This document shows positions 23,586 to 33,891 of a DNA stretch of 64,000 bases, one piece after another (within the stretch, counting starts at the first letter, position 1; each line of letters starts with the position of its first letter). Source of the stretch: Limonium bicolor (lineage: Eukaryota > Streptophyta > Magnoliopsida > Caryophyllales > Plumbaginaceae); the NCBI GenBank assembly GCA_023374045.1, contig CM041780.1:89121627-89185626 (forward strand), written 5' to 3'. A program made the translations under genes and the position numbers. The notes under the pieces are model-generated. The model saw only the letters and a program-made list of their open reading frames with translations. It had not been told where the DNA came from and did not search any database.

Positions 23586-23726
23586 CCATGTAACGTTTTT
23601 AGTATGAAATAAGGAATGAGTTGTAAGCAGGAAGCACATGTTGTAAACAGGATGGTTATGAATAAAATAACAGTGTTGTTCATATTAATTATTACGACTC
23701 TTGTTATACCATCATTACTCATGAAG

Positions 23727-26700
23727 CTTGTGAAACACAATTAGGTTATGGACTCGGTACGGAAGGTGCGCTAAGCATACTTACAGAGGTACAGGCTGGC
23801 GCAAGCGGCACTATCCTCACCGCACCTTTCCGATTAATGGGATTGAGGCATCGTTCTCTACGACTCAGGGGCCTCGCATACCTTTATCTCGGCATCTTTT
23901 GTGAGAAGGTTGGGGCTAGACGCTGCAGACGCTGACGAGCTACCCGACTTCACGTTACGCTCCCGTCTAAGAGAAGATTCGTTGCACTCGCTACTACCGA
24001 GGAGCCATCGTCAAGATTAAGGGAGAAGATTTTCCAGTTAGTTTCATCGAGTTCAAAGAGTTGGGATTTGATGTTATTTTCGGGATGAATTGGTTGGAGC
24101 GGCACAAGGGACGTATCCTCTGCGCCGAGCATCAACTGTTGCTCAGGAGTCCATCTAGGGTAACAATATCATACCGCCAGAGGCCCAGGGAGCCTTCGAC
24201 TAAGATCATCACCGCCATGGCAATGTACAAAGAATTGAGGAGGAAGGAGGAAGTGTACCTCTGCTATGTCTAGGACATAGAGAGAGACCCCGAGTTCGAC
24301 CCCGACTTACCGGTAGTGTCGGAGTTCCCCGATCTCTTTCCACGGGAACTGCCCGGCATGCCACCCACTCGGGAGGTAGAGTTCACCATCGAGCTGCTAC
24401 CTGGTACCGGACCGATAGCCAAGGCACCATACCGCATGGCTCCGGTAGAGATGAATGAGTTAAAAGAGTAGTTAAAGGATTTGATAGACAGAGGATTCAT
24501 CAGACCAAGTGTATCACCATGGGGAGCGCCAGTTCTCTTCGTGAAGAAGAAGGATGGTAGTCTCCGCCTCTGCATCGACTATAGAGAGTTAAATGTAGTG
24601 ACAGTGAAGAATAAGTACCCACTACTCGAAATCGAAGACTGAACACGAGGAACACTTAAGGAGAGTATTGGAGATATTGAGGGAGAACCAGCTATATGCT
24701 AAGTTCTCCAAGTGTGAGTTTTGGCTTGACCAGGTCTCTTTCCTGGGTCATGTCATCTCAGATGCTGGGATCTCGGTGGATCCAGCAAAAATTGATGCCG
24801 TGCGTACCTGGCCAAGACCGAAGACGGTTACTGACATTCGGAGCTTCCTCGGCTTGGCAGGTTACTACCGGCGGTTTGTTAGAGATTTCAGCAAGGTCGC
24901 GAAACCGATGACCAGTCTAATGAAGAAAGATGCACCGTTCTTGTGGATGGCTGACTGTGAGAGATCATTCCAGAGTTTGAAAGACTCCCTGACCACTGCA
25001 CCGGTTCTGACCATTCCAGACGGTACGAAGGGCTTTGAGGTTTACTGTGATGCATCCGGCAGAGGGCTGGGTTGCGTGCTCATGCAACATGGCAAGGTGG
25101 TGGCATATGCCTCACGCCAGTTGAAGAAACATGAGGAGAACTACCCCACACATGATCTAGAGCTAGGAGCTGTAGTCTTCGCTTTGAAGATATGGCGCCA
25201 TTACTTATACGGGTTAGTGTGACGATCAACACCGATCACAAGAGCTTGAAATACATATTCACTCAGAAGGAGTTGAATCTCAGACAAAGGAGATGGTTAG
25301 AGTTTCTGAAAGACTATGACATCGACCTCCAATACAAAGAAGGGAAGGCCAATGTTGTAGCAGACGCCTTGAGCCGTCGAGCACACTCACTCCATTCGCT
25401 AGTCTCTTTCTCCAGCTTGGTTGATGAGGTGCGAGAGGCTCAGAGAGTAGATGAGTATATGAGAGAGGTCAGACAGAAGCTGACAGATGGTAACTTTGAG
25501 AGTCAGAAATATGACTTCAGACTTCATGACGATGATCTGATCAGACTTAAGGGCCGATTATGCATACCACGGGGCAACATAGATCTGAAAGACCGTATAC
25601 TTAGAGAATCACACTGTTCTTCAGTTTCCATCCATCCGGGAGCCTCTAAGATGTATAAAGACATGAAGAGATACTTCTGGTGGTCGGGAATGAAGACAAA
25701 TGTTACTGAGTTCGTCTTGAGGTGTCTCACATGCCAGAAGGTAAAATTCGAGCACCGACGACCGGGCGGAATGGTACAGTCGATGCCAGTTCCGGAGTGG
25801 AAGTTCCATGATATCTCCATGGACTTTGTAGTTGGACTCCCACCTGCTAGGGGAGGTCTCAACATGATATGGGTAGTGGTGGATCGCCTTACCAAAGTAG
25901 CCCGATTCATAGCGATGAAGGATACTTGGAAGGTCACCAAATTAGCTGAGTTATTTGAGAAAGAAATCATGAGACATCACGGGATACCAAAGACCATAGT
26001 GTCAGATAGAGATGCCAGATTCCTTTCGAGGTACTGGAGAGCTACTAGAGAAGCGTTGGGTACAGAACTGAAGCTGAGTACCGGTTCCATCCTCAGACAG
26101 ATGGTCAGACTGAGCGTACGATTCAGACACTCGAGGACATGCTGAGGGCATGTGCCTTAGACTTCCAGGGCAGTTGGATTGACAAATTACATCTGATCGA
26201 GTTTTCATACAACAACAACTATCACCTTCGATCAAGATGGCACCTTTTCAAGCGTTGTACGGTAGACCATGTCGTACACCACTCTGCTGGGATGAGTCGA
26301 GTGAGACAATCATTATAGGACCAGAATATTTAGAACAAGTTAAGGCTGAAGTTCAGCAAATCAGGGAGAATATGAAAGCTGCTCAAGATAGGCAGAAGTC
26401 GTATGCTGATGTTCGACGACGAGACCTGGAGTTCACAGTGGGCGACCGGGTATTTCTGCGAGTATCACCGATGAAGGGTGTGTTTAGATTCGGGCAGAAG
26501 GGCAAGATGAGCCCTAAATTTGTTGGTCCTTATGAGATTACGGAGCGGGTGGGCCCGGTTGCTTACAGGTTGAATTTACCAGCTGAACTGGGTAAAGTGC
26601 ATGATGTTTCTCATGTTTCACAGCTAAAGAAATACATGCACCACCCCTCCCATGTGTTAGAACCTGCAACGTTGACGTTGGAACCGAATATGAGATCTGT

Positions 26701-26860
26701 GGAGACTCCTCAGAGGATCTTGGACAGTAAGACTAGGGACACTTGCCATAAGTCAGTGCGACTGGTGAAGGTTCTCTGGTCTAACCAAGATGTCGAAGAG
26801 GCCACATGGGAATTAGAGGATAAGATGAGGGCGAAGTACCCTTATTTGTTTACCGACTAG
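23727..26860 (+). pseudogene. pol of element B: protease, broken RT, RNase H, integrase, chromodomain
   Basis: Aspartic protease: DSGASHTF at about 23857. Next comes GFDVIFGMNWLERHKG (about 24065), TAG at 24271 and again at 24469, and the start of reverse transcriptase ([24 protein letters not shown]). About 100 codons are then deleted at about 24625, joining KYPL to the YSK that normally follows FIDDILV, so the catalytic aspartates are lost. After this come the connection and RNase H ([12 protein letters not shown]), a frameshift at about 25212, the H2C2 zinc finger ([11 protein letters not shown]), the integrase core ([19 protein letters not shown]) and shifts at about 26085 and 26222. The end is a clean integrase tail and chromodomain (VKVLWSNQDVEEATWELED), stop at 26860. 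The AlkB exon ends in a stop upstream, so how Pol is reached is unresolved. Confidence 0.85.
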
Positions 26861-26890
26861 ATCGTTGTATAGGGTACGGGGCGTACCCCT

Positions 26891-26906
26891 TTTTAAGGGG
26901 GGTAGA
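26891..26906 (+). other. First polypurine tract of B
   Basis: TTTTAAGGGGGGTAGA lies 30 bases after the pol stop, and with the preceding CCCC it can form a short hairpin. The second tract is at 27129-27144. Confidence 0.7.
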
Positions 26907-27128
26907 GCTTCCTCGCTTTTGAGTTAGGAAACGAACATGTTTGTCATTTGTTTGGTTGTGTAAGATGTGATTTTGTGTAAGTTGCTACACTTTGGTGATA
27001 AGTTTGAGATATGTATAATACTTATGTATTGTATTTGTGATTGACCTTTGAGTCTTGAGACGTGTGAATGAGAATATAAGATGTGAACTTTGGTTAAGTA
27101 CACGTGTGAACTTTGGGGACAAAGTTCT

Positions 27129-27144
27129 TTTAAGGGGGGTAGAC
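27129..27144 (+). other. 3' polypurine tract of B
   Basis: TTTTAAGGGGGGTAGAC directly precedes the TGAAATACCCC start of the 3' LTR. Confidence 0.85.
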
Positions 27145-29560
27145 TGAAATACCCCAAACTTAGATATGGTGTTTAAGTGATAAAATAAGATATAAGGAGG
27201 CTAAATAATGCCTTAGAAACATTAGGGAACAATTTAAATCAAAGAAAACATAAGGAAACACCAAAAGAGCAGTTAAGCAAAACGTGCTCTAAGCTTGGAG
27301 AGACTTGGGTGAGCACCCAAATATCATGCTAAGACCTTAGTAATATCCTAATGGTCATTTTAAACCAATTACCAAAGAAAAAAAAGCTCAAAAACAAGTT
27401 AAAACACAAATTGTGCCTTAAGGACTCTTAAAGCACATTTTTGAAAAATTGTCTTAGAAAAGGGTTTTAAGTGGCTAAATGCCCATGATTACTCCTTAAT
27501 TAACTTGTGTACTAATTAGTATCACATTAGGAAGTCTAAATCAATGGGAAATCAAAAATTTCACAATTATGTGCACTAGTTTGTGAATAGTAATCAAATA
27601 GTGCCTAGTTTAGTCTTTAGTCAATTAAGTTTAGTTAGTTGGTCAAACAAGACCATGACTAGCTTAATTAAAGGGGGTGGCCTGTTTTTAAGGTGATGAT
27701 TCACCACATGATCAAATAAGAAAAGAAATAAGAGATAAAGTAAGAGTTACTATTTGCTTTTAACATAAATATCCCACCTTTACTTACCTCTCTCCTCACC
27801 TCTTCATTATCTTCTCTCACCACCGATTTCTCTTGCTCTCTCCCTTCTCCATTCACGTAGAAGACACCCCCATGCTAGCTCCTTCTTCACTTGCTTGCCA
27901 AACACACATCTTAGCTCCAAAATCAAAACTAAACACATATTCTTCTTAATTAGCTCAAGCTCCTTCTTCCTATCTTTTCAAAACTTCAAGAGCTTTGATT
28001 TGGTGCCAAGCCAAACCGCCATTAGAGGAGGAAACTCAAGCTTGGAGACTCCATTAGCTTGTCCATTCTCTTAAGGTAAAGAATATGTAAGAAAATCTAG
28101 GTTCCCACCATTTTTCTCCATAACCGAAAATCTATACTCGTGGGGCTTCATGTTTATGCCTTGCTCTAGCTGTTTTCTATTCTCCAAGGGATAGAGGAGG
28201 TTCTACTTGCTTCATATCCAAGCTTATTCTAAGACTCCAAGGTAAAACAATCAATTTAATACCATAAAGCACATTTTTAACCTAGGGTTTGTTCCTTAAG
28301 GTTAATGTATTATCTAGTACTCATTAGAGTCATTGGATATTGGTTAGAACATTGGCAAGGAGAGTTTAAGTGGTGAGCAGATTGTTCAAAGGAAAAGGCT
28401 AAGGGAAAGTTGTGAAGCTTGTAAAAGAGCAAGGTAAATGTCTTACCTTAAGGTGTTTTAATGCATTAAGGGATGGGTTTGAATAGGTGATAAGCTTAGC
28501 TTAGAGTTTACATTAGAAAAGGGCAATAAAACCTAGGAAAAACAATGATTATACTTGTGAACTTGTGACTAAGGAGCAAATGAGAAAATGAGATAGTTTA
28601 AGAATGTCAAGGTGAATTATAAGAGAACTTATATTGCAATGGGAGCCTTGTTGTGTGTATTTGCAGGTCAAAGGCTATATATATTGAGGAAATTTAGTGT
28701 TTAAGATTTGTGCATTTAAGGGCCTAAGAGCCAAGCAATTTAAGTTTATGCACTATATTGTGATGTAGTGTAGTTTGGTGTATGATGTGTGCTAAGGAGG
28801 TTTGATGAGAGTTTGAATGTAGACAGCTATTTAATGGTGAAAAACTAAATTTTTTGGTGTAGCAATATACTAGAGAACCCATGGCAAAATTTAGTGAAGA
28901 ACCTAAGTGTTTAAGATGTGTTAAGGAGATTTTATGACTAAGGAAGTACTAGGAATTTTAGGAGTTGTTTTGGTTGAAAAGGAATGAGTCTAAGATGTTC
29001 TAGTGAACTAGGATGACTTAGGTATGTCTATGAGGACCTAGGGGTTACAATGGTGAATTTTAGGCACCAAGACCTTGATAAAAGAAGTTAGAAGACTTGT
29101 GCAAGTTTGATGGGAATAAGGTGTAAGACTTTGAAATGGTTTAGGTGAGAACTAGAGTTTAGAATCTAAGGAAGTTTGATAAATGCAATAAGGGTGGAAA
29201 GTAGTGTATATGGAGTGGTCAAGTTCTTAAGGAGGGAGCATTTGGTTAGTGAAAATTCTAGGTGAATTGCATGTTAGAAATGTAGGGAAAATAAGTGCAA
29301 AGTGTTGAAAGTGTTTGTAAAATTGAGTAAAAGGTTGAGAGAATCTTTGGAGGTTGTTTTAATGAGTTTAATGGGTTTAATAAGGTGGGTTTAATGTGCC
29401 AAGGTGGTGTTAGACCTATTAGGACACTTGTGGAAGAGTTTGGAATTGAAAGAACAATTTAAGAGAAAAATCTGTAGTGGACCGACCCAGGGTCCGACCC
29501 AGTTCTGGGTCGGTCGGACCAAGTTAAGCCAGCCAGAATGTCTCTGGATAGGACCGACCC
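27145..29560 (+). repeat. 3' LTR of element B, first part
   Basis: It starts TGAAATACCCC and is cut by element C inside the hairpin array; its last five bases (GACCC, 29556-29560) are the target duplication of C. A TATA-like ATAAATAT lies at 27765-27772, followed by a pyrimidine-rich stretch. Donor-like sites such as CAAGGTAAA lie near 28075, 28242 and 28432, and an acceptor-like TATTTGCAGGT at about 28658-28668. The first kilobase is recognisably related to D and to the LTR of C. No gene is seen in it. Confidence 0.85.
27765..27772 (+). promoter_or_regulatory. Probable TATA box of the B 3' LTR
   Basis: ATAAATAT lies about 620 bp into the LTR, followed within 30 bp by a pyrimidine-rich stretch. 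The two LTRs of C have TATAAATA in the matching context. Confidence 0.5.
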
Positions 29561-29946
29561 TGTAACACCCCTACTACACACTTAACATTAAATGAAATCG
29601 TAGTGGAAAAAAACTAACAATAACTAAACGATTCGGTGCTACAACGCCGTCAACCACCCACATGGTTAACAAGGCAGAATAAATACAAGTGTACCGGTCT
29701 GATGATCAGACTCCTGAGCATTAGGTACTAACATCCACACATATATATACATAACCAACATACTGAGTATTTAATACAACTGTCACTGTATACTGTACAC
29801 ATGATCTCCACTGTCAACTGTAACACGAACAATACCAAAATATAACGCCACGGGAGCACAGGCGCATCCCGGGCCCAACATCCAAAATAATAAAAGTATA
29901 CATAACCTTGATCTACAACCACTCTGCTCTTCCTCGATCCTCATCC

Positions 29947-30048
29947 TGCAGTTAAAAATATGGAGCCCCCAGGGGGTCAGCAACCCTTGGCTGGTATGGT
30001 TAACGCGCAGCCCATCGGCTACCGGGATACGCGCAACTAATTGTCATG
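29947..30048 (-). other. Three-hairpin module in the left LTR of C
   Basis: On the minus strand stem I pairs GCGCG and CCC with GGG and CGCG, stem II is CAGC(CAAGG)GTTGCTG, and stem III is CCCCCTGGGGG. A T-run and CTGCAGGA follow. Stem I differs in sequence from the other subfamilies but keeps pairing. Confidence 0.65.
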
Positions 30049-30921
30049 ATGACATGGCATTCTGTTAACACATAACATATACATATGGCATAGCAATAAT
30101 ATTGCATAGCACAACATCACATACAAAGTGAATGCACTTTCCACAATAACAAACCAAGAAGGTTTAGCAACATAAGAAGCCTAGAGAATGGTTCACTCTC
30201 ATGTTAAGCTTGTTACACACACTCATTACCGTTCTGTTATTCGAACGAGTAACTTAAGTCACAGATGGTTCAGATATTGTGACCCGAACACACCACACAA
30301 ATACATGTTCCCACTAAACCGATCATAAGTAAGAATAGGTAAGCTTTGGAGGAAGCTAGCGGGAGATCGAACGTCAAATGAAGGAGAACAATCTTAACAA
30401 CATAAGAGTCGAATCTGATACAGATATCTACTCTTAAACTTACATGCATGACCGGACAACCGGATTCCTCACTTCCCAGTTAGCACTTGTTAGAAGTTCA
30501 ACAGTGGAACTTAACAAACAATTCACAACAAGTGGTAAGTCACGTTAGACACACAAGGGAAATGAGTCACATCATAACATCACAATAATATGAACAACTG
30601 TAAACTCATTTCATGATTAAGTCTTACAACGTCATAAACACACAGAAAAATAAACAACACACAAGCCGGTGTAAACCGGTAGGCAACAGACTGCAAGAAA
30701 ACCATACCTTGGTCCTTGCTTTGATTGATTTTCACCGTAGGCCACTCCTATACATAGTTGAGAATGTCGGTTAATTAACTTACTTAACTTCAAATTTACT
30801 ATGTGTTTAACATGTTTATATGACATGTTTCAATGCCCAAACTTATCCTTGATTACCTACATTATTCCCCCTAGGGTTAACTACTTAAGCCATACTTTGT
30901 TTGTTTTTTTTTTCCAAGTTT

Positions 30922-31334
30922 AGGTCCGACCGAACTTACCGACCGACCTTACACAAGGTCGGTCCATTCCAGAACCTATTACCGTCAAAATTTTCTACTC
31001 CGGCCGACCTTGTAAGTTCGGTCACATGTTCGGTCAATTCCCGAGAGTTTCTTCCCTTTGAAAATTCAGGCCCGACCGATCTTGGCAAGTCTGGTCACAA
31101 GATCGGTCGATTCCCGAGACTCACTCACGCACAAAAATATAGGCATGACCGAACTTGTAAGTCCAGTCCCAAGTTCGGTCTATTCCAGAGACTCAATCCG
31201 TACTAAAAATCTATGCCCGACCGACCTTGCAAGTCTGGTCCCCAAGGTCGGTCCATTCCAGAAACCATTTCTCGCAGGGTAAACTGGGCTCGACCGATCT
31301 TGGCAAGTCCGGTCGCAAGATCGGTCTGCTCCAG
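30922..31334. repeat. Hairpin-repeat array in the left LTR of C, six units
   Basis: The units are about 70 bp apart with the form GACCGANCTTG ... CAAGNTCGGTC. The N pair is T-A in two units, A-T in one and C-G in others, always matching within a unit. Linkers contain ATTCC(A/C)GAGA. The copy in the right LTR (41345-41748) has the same units with more single-base gaps. Confidence 0.85.
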
Positions 31335-32964
31335 ACCCTTATTTTTCATTGCCCATTTAACTCCAAACTTCACCTCATATATCCTAGTATGTCCTACCCT
31401 TATTTGGGCACTTCAAACACACCTTAAGACCTCCTTAAAATTCCTTAAATCATTCACTAAAATCCTCCTCAAGCATTACACAAACTCTTATAGAAAGGTT
31501 TACACTTATAATGTTTTTCACTAAGTTTCTATGTGGTGTTTCATACCTATAACTTCCACTATTCCCAAATGTTTTCTCACCACTACAACATCATCTCCCA
31601 AGCATCTTTCCTTCCTAACCAACTCCTTGGATATCTCTACAAGCTTATAGCCCCTCCATGCAACACATCACTTCTTCTTATTCACCAACATTGCACAAGT
31701 CCTAAACACAATCTCACCATGATCTTGAAGTGTCCCAAAACATTCTTTTGCATTCTAAATACTCTAGAATAATGCTTAAGTCCCTTTTACACCTTAAAAC
31801 ACCATAATGCATGTTTCTTTCACTAGTTGAACACTTAACCATTCTAAACATTTCCTAACTTACCAAACTCATTTTAGACACTTAGAACTTCTTGTTTACT
31901 ACCTAAATTTTGACATGAACCCTCCTAGAACATTGCTAAGCCAAAACACATTGTTTTCACCATTAGACAATCAAGAACACTAAAATCCATCGAGAACATT
32001 CTTATACACAAAACTTCACTCATTTAGCACTACATCACAATATAGTGCATAATTTAAATTGCTTGGCACTTAGGCCCTTAAATAACATGGCTCTTAGGCC
32101 CTTAAGATGCATAAACCATAAACATTGAATTTCCACAATATATTTGCCTTTGACCTGCAAATACACTCAACAACACATATGCCTTTTACTAGTTCTCCTT
32201 GAGAACATCTTACTAAGTCATTCTCCATTGGCTCCTTAGATCATTTAACAAGCAATATAAGCTCATTTCTCCTAAGACTTTAAACCACATTAGGTTAGCA
32301 CATTTACCTCTTTTCCTCACAACTTCTTCCTTGTTTCCTTGACTAAATCGGCAAGGCTTTTAGCTGCTTGTCAACTTCTAAACATTATACAAATGATAAA
32401 ATGAGTATACAAGCTTTATGCTTCATCTCATTGTAAACCCTAGATTATACATTGTTTTAAAACATTAAGATAGTTGTTTTACCTTGGATACAAAAGAGAG
32501 TTTGGATATGTAGCAAGAGAGGACTCCACCTAGTCCATGAAAGGTTGAAATGAAGCTAGAACAAAGCAAGGTAAGGGCACCATTAGTGGTGATTTTTGGA
32601 CAGCATAAAAACATGAAGGAAGTGTTATTTTTCTTTGAGTTTCCTTACCTAGAAGCAAAGGAGAACAACAATATGTGAAAAAATGAGCTCAAGCTCCTCC
32701 CATGGAGATTCTTCTTGGCACCAAAATGGAGCTCTTGAAATTTTAAAAGGATAGAATTGAAGAGCTTGATGAGAGGAAGAGAATGGTGGTCTTAGAATTT
32801 GATTTGGCAAAGTGAGCAAGGAGATATAAGAGGTCAAAGATGATATTGTGTGTGGTACTATTGCAAACCGTCAATGGAGAGCAAGAAGAAGATAGAAGAG
32901 AGGTTGAAGACGTGGGAAATGAAGAGGGAAATGAGAGAATGAAGATAAGTTTACTTTTAAGAGA

Positions 32965-32972
32965 TATTTATA
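32965..32972 (-). promoter_or_regulatory. Probable TATA box in the left LTR of C
   Basis: The minus strand reads TATAAATA, about 630 bp into the LTR, followed by a pyrimidine-rich stretch. The right LTR has the same at 43355-43362. Confidence 0.6.
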
Positions 32973-33599
32973 TGTTAAAGTAAATAGTAACCTAAGTAGT
33001 CATCTTTTATTTGTTTAACAAACTAACAAGAGTGGTGACTCACCACTAAGAAAACCGGCCCCCTTAATGTTCTTAGGGGTATTTTAGTCTTTTTTTGACC
33101 AATTAAATTACTTACATTGACATATGTTATAAACTTGGTTAATTTGGTTACTATTCACTAAAACAAGGCACATAGATGTGAAATTTTTTATTTCCCATTG
33201 ATATAGACTTCCAAATGTGATACTAAGTAGTACACATATTAATTAAAGAGTAATGATGGACATTTAGCCATTCAAAACTCATTTACAAGACAATTTTTCA
33301 AAAATGTGCTTTAAGACTCCTTAAAGCACATTTTGTGTTTTAACTTGTTTTCAAGCTTGGTTTTCTTTGGTAATTGGTTTAATATATTCATTAATATATA
33401 AGTAAGGTCTTGGTAAGCTCACTAGGTCTTAACCAAGCTTATCCCAAGCTTAGAGCACATTTTAGCCCTAATTGACCTTAAGGTATTTATTTGTGTTTTC
33501 TATGGTTTAAATTGTTTACTATGTTTCTAAGACTCTTTTTAGTCTTAATATACCATATTTTAAATGTTTAAACAACATACTAAGGTTTGGGGTATTTCA

Positions 33600-33616
33600 A
33601 TCTACCCCCCTTAAAA
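33600..33616 (-). other. 3' polypurine tract of C
   Basis: The minus strand reads TTTTAAGGGGGGTAGAT, directly before the TGAAATACCCC of the LTR. Confidence 0.85.
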
Positions 33617-33842
33617 GAACTTTGTCCTCAAAGTTCATACTTCCATATATCCTAAATATTAAAACACGGGAATACATGTAAATAATACTTCCATAACAAC
33701 ATCGACAACATACTTACATAACATCGGACACAAGGTCCATAAACAACATCATACAACATCATTCAGACACACGGTCTGTAACATAACACATAACATAGAC
33801 GATGTATTTAAATTCACGTCGTACACACATAACCGAAACGGC

Positions 33843-33857
33843 TCTACCCCCTTAAAA
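33843..33857 (-). other. First polypurine tract of C, next to the pol stop
   Basis: The minus strand reads TTTTAAGGGGGTAGA about 35 bases after the pol stop, the same doubled arrangement as in A and B. Confidence 0.7.
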
Positions 33858-33891
33858 TAGGGGTACGCCCCGTACCCTATACATACAAATA

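Larger units (their letters stand above)
29561..33599 (-). repeat. 3' LTR of element C (left on the plus strand)
   Basis: It runs from TGTAACACCCC to GGGGTATTTCA on the plus strand. Contents in LTR order: TATA box at 32965-32972, pyrimidine-rich leader, acceptor-like TATTTGCAGGT near 32155, hairpin array (30922-31334), three-hairpin module (29947-30048) and CCGCTGCGA-like end block. Short frames in it do not look like genes. Confidence 0.92.

Noticed and set aside
30922..31334. CRISPR-like spaced repeats
   Set aside because: Spacing is regular but the repeats are imperfect inverted repeats within an LTR of a plant retrotransposon, spacers are similar to each other, and there are no cas genes.
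30901..31524. Frames with recurring GRSIPE or RPILAS-like peptides in the C LTR
   Set aside because: Also products of the hairpin-repeat array, inside a non-coding LTR leader.
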